Below, one piece after another: positions 59,766 through 64,000 of a stretch of DNA of 64,000 nt (the first letter of the stretch is position 1; every line of letters begins with the position of its first letter). Source of the stretch: Hypericibacter sp049323455. GTDB lineage: Bacteria > Pseudomonadota > Alphaproteobacteria > Dongiales > Dongiaceae. Made by a program: the position numbers and the translations under genes. Under the pieces are notes generated by a model. The model ran no database searches. It had not been told where the DNA came from and saw nothing but the letters and a program-made list of their open reading frames with translations. The stretch covers positions 62,001 to 126,000 of the forward strand of contig JBMONF010000034.1 in the NCBI GenBank assembly GCA_049323455.1, given 5' to 3'.

Positions 59766-61304
59766 CTAAGGAGCAAGGATGGGAACGCGGGCCCCGGCCG
59801 CCATGTAAGCGGCGAGCCCTTCGACTTCGGCCGGCTTCAGGCGAAGGCCAAGCTTGGTGCGCCGCCAGATGATATCGTCGGCGGAGCGCGCCCACTCCGT
59901 CTCGATCAGGAAGTCCACCTCGCGGCTGTAGAGATCGGCGCCGAGATGGGATCCTAGATCCGCCAGGCCGCGCGCGCCGGCCAGAAGCTGGCGCGCGCGC
60001 GTGCCATAAAGCTTGACGTAGCGCCGGGCCTGGGCGGCCGGCAGCCAAGGGAAATCGCGCAAGAACGCCGCCTCGAAGGCTTCCATGCCGCCCTTGCCGA
60101 AATCGCCGCCTGGCAGCTTCTCGACCGCCGTGCGTCCCTTTGCCGGCATCGGCAGGAAGCGCCCGAGCTCGGCCAACGCATGCTCGGCCAGGCGGCGGTG
60201 GGTCGTGAGCTTGCCGCCGAAAATCGTCAAGGCCGGCGTCTGGCCGTCGACATGATCGATCTCGAAAGAATAATCGCGCGTCAGGGTCGAGAGGTCGGTG
60301 TCGCGCGCACCGCCGACCTCGAACAGCGGGCGCACCCCGGAATAGCTCCAGACGATGTCCTCGCGCCGGACCGGCTTGCGCAGGAACTGGTTCACCTCGT
60401 CGAGCATGTAGTCGATCTCCTTGTCGGAGATCCTGACCTTCTCTGGCGCCTCGTCCCAAGGCTCGTCCGTGGTGCCGATCGAGGTGAAATCATTCTCGTA
60501 AGGGAAGGCTTCCATGAGGCGCCGGTCGCGCGTCTGCAGGAAATAGCCATGTTCGCCTTCCCATTGCCGCGGCACCACGATATGGCTGCCGCGCACCATG
60601 CGCAGGCGGCGGTTGGTCTTCACGCCCTCGATGGTGTTGCCGACGGCGATGACCCAGGGGCCGGCCGCGTTCACGAGCGCCTTGGCCCGAAGTGCCAAGC
60701 GCTCTCTCGTCGAGCCATTCTCCAGCTCGATCTGCCAATGGTCCGTATGCCGCCGCGCGCCCACGAAGCGATGGCGCGCGAGGATGTCGGTGCCATGCGC
60801 CTGTGCGCATAACAGATTGGCGATGACGAGGCGGGCGTCGTCGCCCCGGCAGTCGGAGTAGGCGAAGGCATGCCGGAATTCGGGCTTGAGGGCGAGCCCC
60901 GCCGGGTGCTTGCGCAGATCGATCGCCTCCGACGCCGGCAGCGTCTTCCGCCAGGCGAGATAGTCGTAGAAGAAGAGGCCGATGCGGATCATCCAGCGCG
61001 GCCGCAGGCCCTTCACATGCGGCAGCACCAAACGCAGCGGCCAGACCAGATGCGGCGCCTTGGCCATCAGGATCTCGCGCTCGAGCAGCGCGTGGCGCAC
61101 CAGCCGGAAGTCGTAGGTCTCGAGATAGCGTAGGCCGCCGTGGATCAGCTTGGAAGAGCGCGAGGAGGTGCCCTCGGCGAAATCGCGCTCCTCCGCAAGA
61201 GCCACCTTCAGCCCTCGGCCGGCTGCGTCGCAGGCGACGGCGGCACCGTTGATGCCGCCGCCGATCACGAAGAGGTCGTAAGGCTCTTTGGGCGCAATGA
61301 ACAT
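59766..61304 (-). CDS. glpD: Glycerol-3-phosphate dehydrogenase GlpD
   Basis: A 512-residue FAD-dependent enzyme at the inner membrane that oxidises sn-glycerol 3-phosphate to dihydroxyacetone phosphate, feeding electrons to quinone. The FAD motif is YDLFVIGGGINGAAVACDAAGRG, followed by SSRSSKLIHGGLRYLE, VNAAGPWVIAVGN and WSYSGVRPLF. The C-terminal domain contains TKLGLRLKPAEVE. ATG 61304 is the family-like start; a TTG two codons earlier is less likely. It follows glpK after nine bases, so the pair is one operon for glycerol use. Confidence 0.96.
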   Translation of the reverse strand: MFIAPKEPYDLFVIGGGINGAAVACDAAGRGLKVALAEERDFAEGTSSRSSKLIHGGLRYLETYDFRLVRHALLEREILMAKAPHLVWPLRLVLPHVKGLRPRWMIRIGLFFYDYLAWRKTLPASEAIDLRKHPAGLALKPEFRHAFAYSDCRGDDARLVIANLLCAQAHGTDILARHRFVGARRHTDHWQIELENGSTRERLALRAKALVNAAGPWVIAVGNTIEGVKTNRRLRMVRGSHIVVPRQWEGEHGYFLQTRDRRLMEAFPYENDFTSIGTTDEPWDEAPEKVRISDKEIDYMLDEVNQFLRKPVRREDIVWSYSGVRPLFEVGGARDTDLSTLTRDYSFEIDHVDGQTPALTIFGGKLTTHRRLAEHALAELGRFLPMPAKGRTAVEKLPGGDFGKGGMEAFEAAFLRDFPWLPAAQARRYVKLYGTRARQLLAGARGLADLGSHLGADLYSREVDFLIETEWARSADDIIWRRTKLGLRLKPAEVEGLAAYMAAGARVPILAP

Positions 61305-61313
61305 GGGCAAGTT

Positions 61314-62837
61314 TCACGAAGATCGATGTCTACCGCCATAGTATGCGAGCAGCGCCTCGGCCGCAGCGAACCAGTCTTTGTAGCCCTTCTCCCAATGACA
61401 CGCCGTTGTCGGATCGGGGCGAACGGTCCTGGCCGGCGTGACCAGCCGTTCCAACTCCCCGAGACGGCTCCACAAGCCGGCACCGAGCCCGGCCATCAGG
61501 GCGGCGCCGTAGGGCGTCATGGAATCGAAGGCCGAGATGGCGAGCGGGCGCTGCAGAATATCGGCCTGCAACTGCATGAGATAATCCGATCGGGTGGGGC
61601 CGCCATCCACCTTGATCGTTTCGATCTCCCGCCCCGTCGCGCGCTCGACCGCGCCCAGGAGCGCCCGGATCTGGTAGCACAAGGCCTCGAGCGCGGCATG
61701 GCAAAGATTCCCGGATGTCGTCGCCTCGGTCATGCCGAGGAGCCCGGCGCGCACCTCCGGATTCCACCATGGCGCCGCCAGCCCCTGGAAGGCCGGCACC
61801 AGCACGACGCCGTCGCTGGTCCCCGCCTGCTCCGCCTGTCGTGCGACGGCCGGACCGCCGCCGACCACGGCGAGCCGGCTCGCGAGCCAGTCCAGGATAG
61901 CGCCGGCATACATGACGAAGCCTTCCACCGCATAAGTGGGGCGGTCCAGCTTCCAGGCAATGGTTCGCAGCAGACCGTCGCCAGCAATGGCAAAGGGCCG
62001 GTTGCCGCCGGCATTGACCCAGAGGAATGCGCCGGTCCCGTACGTCACCTTCATCTGGGCGCACTCGAAGCAGCCATGGCCGAACAGCGAGGCCTGCTGA
62101 TCGCCCACCGCCGCCGTGATCGGAATGGCGCCATCGAAGAATACGGTTGCCGTCTCGCCGAACGAGCCGGCCGAGCGCCTGACCTCGGGCCAGCGGGCCA
62201 GCCCGAGTCCGAACAGCTCGGCGAGTTTGGGCTCCCAGGCGACACTGTCGATATCGAGCAGCATGGTGCGCGAGGCGTTGCTCGCATCGGTTGCATAAAC
62301 GGCGCCGCCGGTCAGGCTCCAGATCAGCCAGCAATCGACCGTGCCGAACAGATAATCGCCCTTGCTGAGACCTTCAGCCACCGCCGGGCGATGCGTGAAG
62401 ACCCATTTGAGCTTGGGCGCCGTGAAGGTCGGATCGAGGCTGAGCCCGGTGCGATCGAGGATGAGGGCCGTGGCCTGTTCGTTCTGCAGCGGCGCGATCT
62501 CCTCGGCACCGCGCCGGCATTTCCAGACGATTGCCGGCAGGACCGGCTCGCCCGACCGACGGTCCCAGATCACGAGCGTCTCGGTCTGGTTGGCGATGCC
62601 GATCCCGGCGATCGCGCCGGCACTGTTGCCTGTGGCACCCAGAACCTCGCGCACACAGGTAACGACATTCTCGAGCATGGCGCGTGGATCCTGCTCTACC
62701 CAGCCGAGCTGGGGTGCCGCGCTCGCGATCGGCCGCGATGCCTGCGCCAGCACCTTTCCAGCTCTGTCGACGGCGACCGCCTTGGTGTTGGTCGTCCCCT
62801 GGTCGACGCCGATGACGATGCTCTTGCCGCCCTCCAA
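61314..62837 (-). CDS. glpK: Glycerol kinase GlpK
   Basis: A 507-residue FGGY-family sugar kinase that phosphorylates glycerol with ATP. Landmarks are VIGVDQGTTNTKAVAVD, LGWVEQDP, GIANQTETLVIWDR, TVDCWLIWSLTGG, AAVGDQQASLFGHGCF and VTYGTGAFL. GlpK assignment rests on pairing with glpD and on the QQASLFG block; other FGGY kinases are possible. The start is TTG 62837, preceded by AGGAGG six bases away. No nearby in-frame ATG gives the N-terminus. Not regulated by any operator I can see. Confidence 0.9.
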   Translation of the reverse strand: MEGGKSIVIGVDQGTTNTKAVAVDRAGKVLAQASRPIASAAPQLGWVEQDPRAMLENVVTCVREVLGATGNSAGAIAGIGIANQTETLVIWDRRSGEPVLPAIVWKCRRGAEEIAPLQNEQATALILDRTGLSLDPTFTAPKLKWVFTHRPAVAEGLSKGDYLFGTVDCWLIWSLTGGAVYATDASNASRTMLLDIDSVAWEPKLAELFGLGLARWPEVRRSAGSFGETATVFFDGAIPITAAVGDQQASLFGHGCFECAQMKVTYGTGAFLWVNAGGNRPFAIAGDGLLRTIAWKLDRPTYAVEGFVMYAGAILDWLASRLAVVGGGPAVARQAEQAGTSDGVVLVPAFQGLAAPWWNPEVRAGLLGMTEATTSGNLCHAALEALCYQIRALLGAVERATGREIETIKVDGGPTRSDYLMQLQADILQRPLAISAFDSMTPYGAALMAGLGAGLWSRLGELERLVTPARTVRPDPTTACHWEKGYKDWFAAAEALLAYYGGRHRSS

Positions 62838-63113
62838 TGAACGCCTCCTGCCGCTAAAGGCCGCCTCGACGATACTCCATTCGCCAAAGCGACGCGCCGG
62901 CTCTTGCGAAGGATGCGAAGGATATATGTCGCGGCCGGATCCTGCAGCCGGGTCCGGCCCGATCACCCGTGGCGAACCGGTGCAGCCCCGCGGCCGCGAC
63001 TTGTTCCCGGTTGAGAATCGAACGGTGATGCCTATGTGAAAGAGACCGATCCGACCCGGCGGGTCGGTAAACGGGGGCAACGCAGAGGTTCATGACAACG
63101 ACAGGTGCACCCG

Positions 63114-63899
63114 ATGAATCGTGACGAAATCCTGCGAACCCACTCCATGCCCGCCTTCAGCCCGAGCTACCCGCCCGGGCCTTACCGCTTCAAGCAGCGG
63201 GAATATCTAATCGTCACTTACGAAAGCGATCCGGACGCAGTGCGGGCCACCTTGCCCGAGCCGCTCGAGCCCGCCACCCCCGGGAACATCTGCTTCTACG
63301 AATGGATGAAGATGCCGGATAGCTCCGGCTTCGGCGACTACGAGGAGAGCGGCATGGGCATCCTCGCCACCTTCAAGGGCGAGCCCTGCAATTTCTCCGT
63401 CCAGATGTATCTGAATGACGAGCCCCCGATCACGGGCGGGCGCGAGATCTGGGGCTTTCCGAAGAAATGGGGCGAGCCCAAGCTCCGCGTGGCCAAGGAC
63501 ACGCTCACCGGCACGCTGCACTATGACGGTGAGCGGGTTGCGTTGGGCACCATGGCCTACAAGCATGTGAGCCTGGAGGCTGGGCTGGACGAGGTAAAGC
63601 GCGGGATCGGCAAGCTAAACATCAACCTCAAGCTGATCCCCGACGTCGACGGCAAGCCGAAGATCGCGCAGCTCGTCGGCTACAACCTCGAGGATATCGT
63701 CGTGCACGGCGCCTGGGACGGCCCCGCCCCGCTGCATCTGGTGCCGCACGTCAATTGCCGCGTCGCCGATCTGCCGGTACGGCGCGTGATCGGCGGCCGC
63801 CATCAGATCGTCGACTTCACCCTGCCCTACGGCCGAGTTCTGTACGACTATCTGGATCGGTATGAGCGCCTCGGACCGCACTCGCCCCTATCTATCTAG
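63114..63899 (+). CDS. Acetoacetate decarboxylase family protein
   Basis: A 261-residue protein of the acetoacetate decarboxylase (ADC) family. ADC uses a Schiff-base Lys to decarboxylate acetoacetate to acetone. The active-site region GGREIWGFPKKWGEP is present with both lysines (K117-K118, matching K115/K116 of the clostridial enzyme), so catalysis is possible. However, many ADC-like proteins have other activities. ATG 63114 was chosen over GTG 63105. It is divergent from glpK, with 276 bases between. No partner genes are visible before the window ends. Confidence 0.88.
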   Translation: MNRDEILRTHSMPAFSPSYPPGPYRFKQREYLIVTYESDPDAVRATLPEPLEPATPGNICFYEWMKMPDSSGFGDYEESGMGILATFKGEPCNFSVQMYLNDEPPITGGREIWGFPKKWGEPKLRVAKDTLTGTLHYDGERVALGTMAYKHVSLEAGLDEVKRGIGKLNINLKLIPDVDGKPKIAQLVGYNLEDIVVHGAWDGPAPLHLVPHVNCRVADLPVRRVIGGRHQIVDFTLPYGRVLYDYLDRYERLGPHSPLSI

Positions 63900-64000
63900 G
63901 GCTTGCTCCGCCTGCCGCTCCGATCGACCTCGGCTTGATCGAGTTTCCCAAGGGATACTCGCTCACCCGCTGCCGCAGCCCCGAGACGAATCGATACCGA

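Noticed and set aside
1..64000. tRNA or rRNA genes
   Set aside because: I looked for T-loop-like GGTTCGAATCC strings and rRNA cores and found no convincing case. A covariance-model scan would be decisive.

Overview
The window is GC-rich (roughly 65%) and looks like a chromosomal segment of an alphaproteobacterium, most likely Rhodospirillales or Rhizobiales. This rests on high GC, Alphaproteobacteria-typical families (DUF3775, ChaB, DUF6065/SapC, SPINDLY-like OGT), ATGA-coupled operons, and intergenic inverted repeats of the kind common in that class. The taxonomy is inference. No rRNA, tRNA, CRISPR array or insertion sequence was recognised.

Layout. (1) 1-2 kb: the end of phnN, a stand-alone PrimPol-type primase and a small cytochrome c. 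(2) 2.2-6.5 kb: a translationally coupled set of an SbmA/YddA-type ABC protein with a degenerate ATP site, glucokinase and a GH1 beta-glucosidase. (3) 6.5-15.6 kb, minus strand: a complete nitrous oxide reductase operon, nosRZDFYLX, with an FNR/Dnr-type box upstream of nosR. (4) 16-30 kb: single genes including PepSY, MFS, cupin, hemolysin III, RhlE helicase, cupredoxin, ChaB, DUF3775, a hydrolase, a Crp/Fnr regulator and an orphan NitT/TauT binding protein. (5) 30.6-37.2 kb, minus strand: a Fap-like functional-amyloid locus with four three-repeat secreted subunits, a C39-type periplasmic protease, a small accessory protein and a coiled-coil plus beta-barrel outer-membrane protein. It is flanked by a DUF6065-SapC fusion and a TPR-OGT glycosyltransferase. 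(6) 42-44 kb: nicotinamidase and an LpxR-like outer-membrane enzyme. (7) 44-48.8 kb: a complete branched-chain-amino-acid-type ABC importer. (8) 48.9-59.7 kb: a catabolic island with a molybdenum hydroxylase, 6-hydroxynicotinate reductase, a UPF0280 protein, two tandem DUF1185 proteins, a MarR regulator and an enamidase. Together they suggest the reductive (Eubacterium barkeri/Azorhizobium-type) route of nicotinate degradation. (9) 59.8-64 kb: glpD-glpK and an acetoacetate-decarboxylase-family gene.

How parts fit together. The nos genes make and mature periplasmic N2O reductase: NosZ is the enzyme, NosDFY and NosL supply copper and sulfur, NosR and NosX supply electrons and flavin. In the amyloid locus the barrel would export subunits that the C39-like protein processes. 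In the catabolic island the molybdenum enzyme would hydroxylate the pyridine ring, the Fe-S protein reduce it and the amidohydrolase open it, with PncA supplying nicotinate from nicotinamide.

The most novel-looking item is the amyloid locus, because Fap systems are best known from Beta-, Gamma- and Deltaproteobacteria. Next are the unassigned genes in the nicotinate-type operon and the ABC protein that has lost its Walker A lysine.
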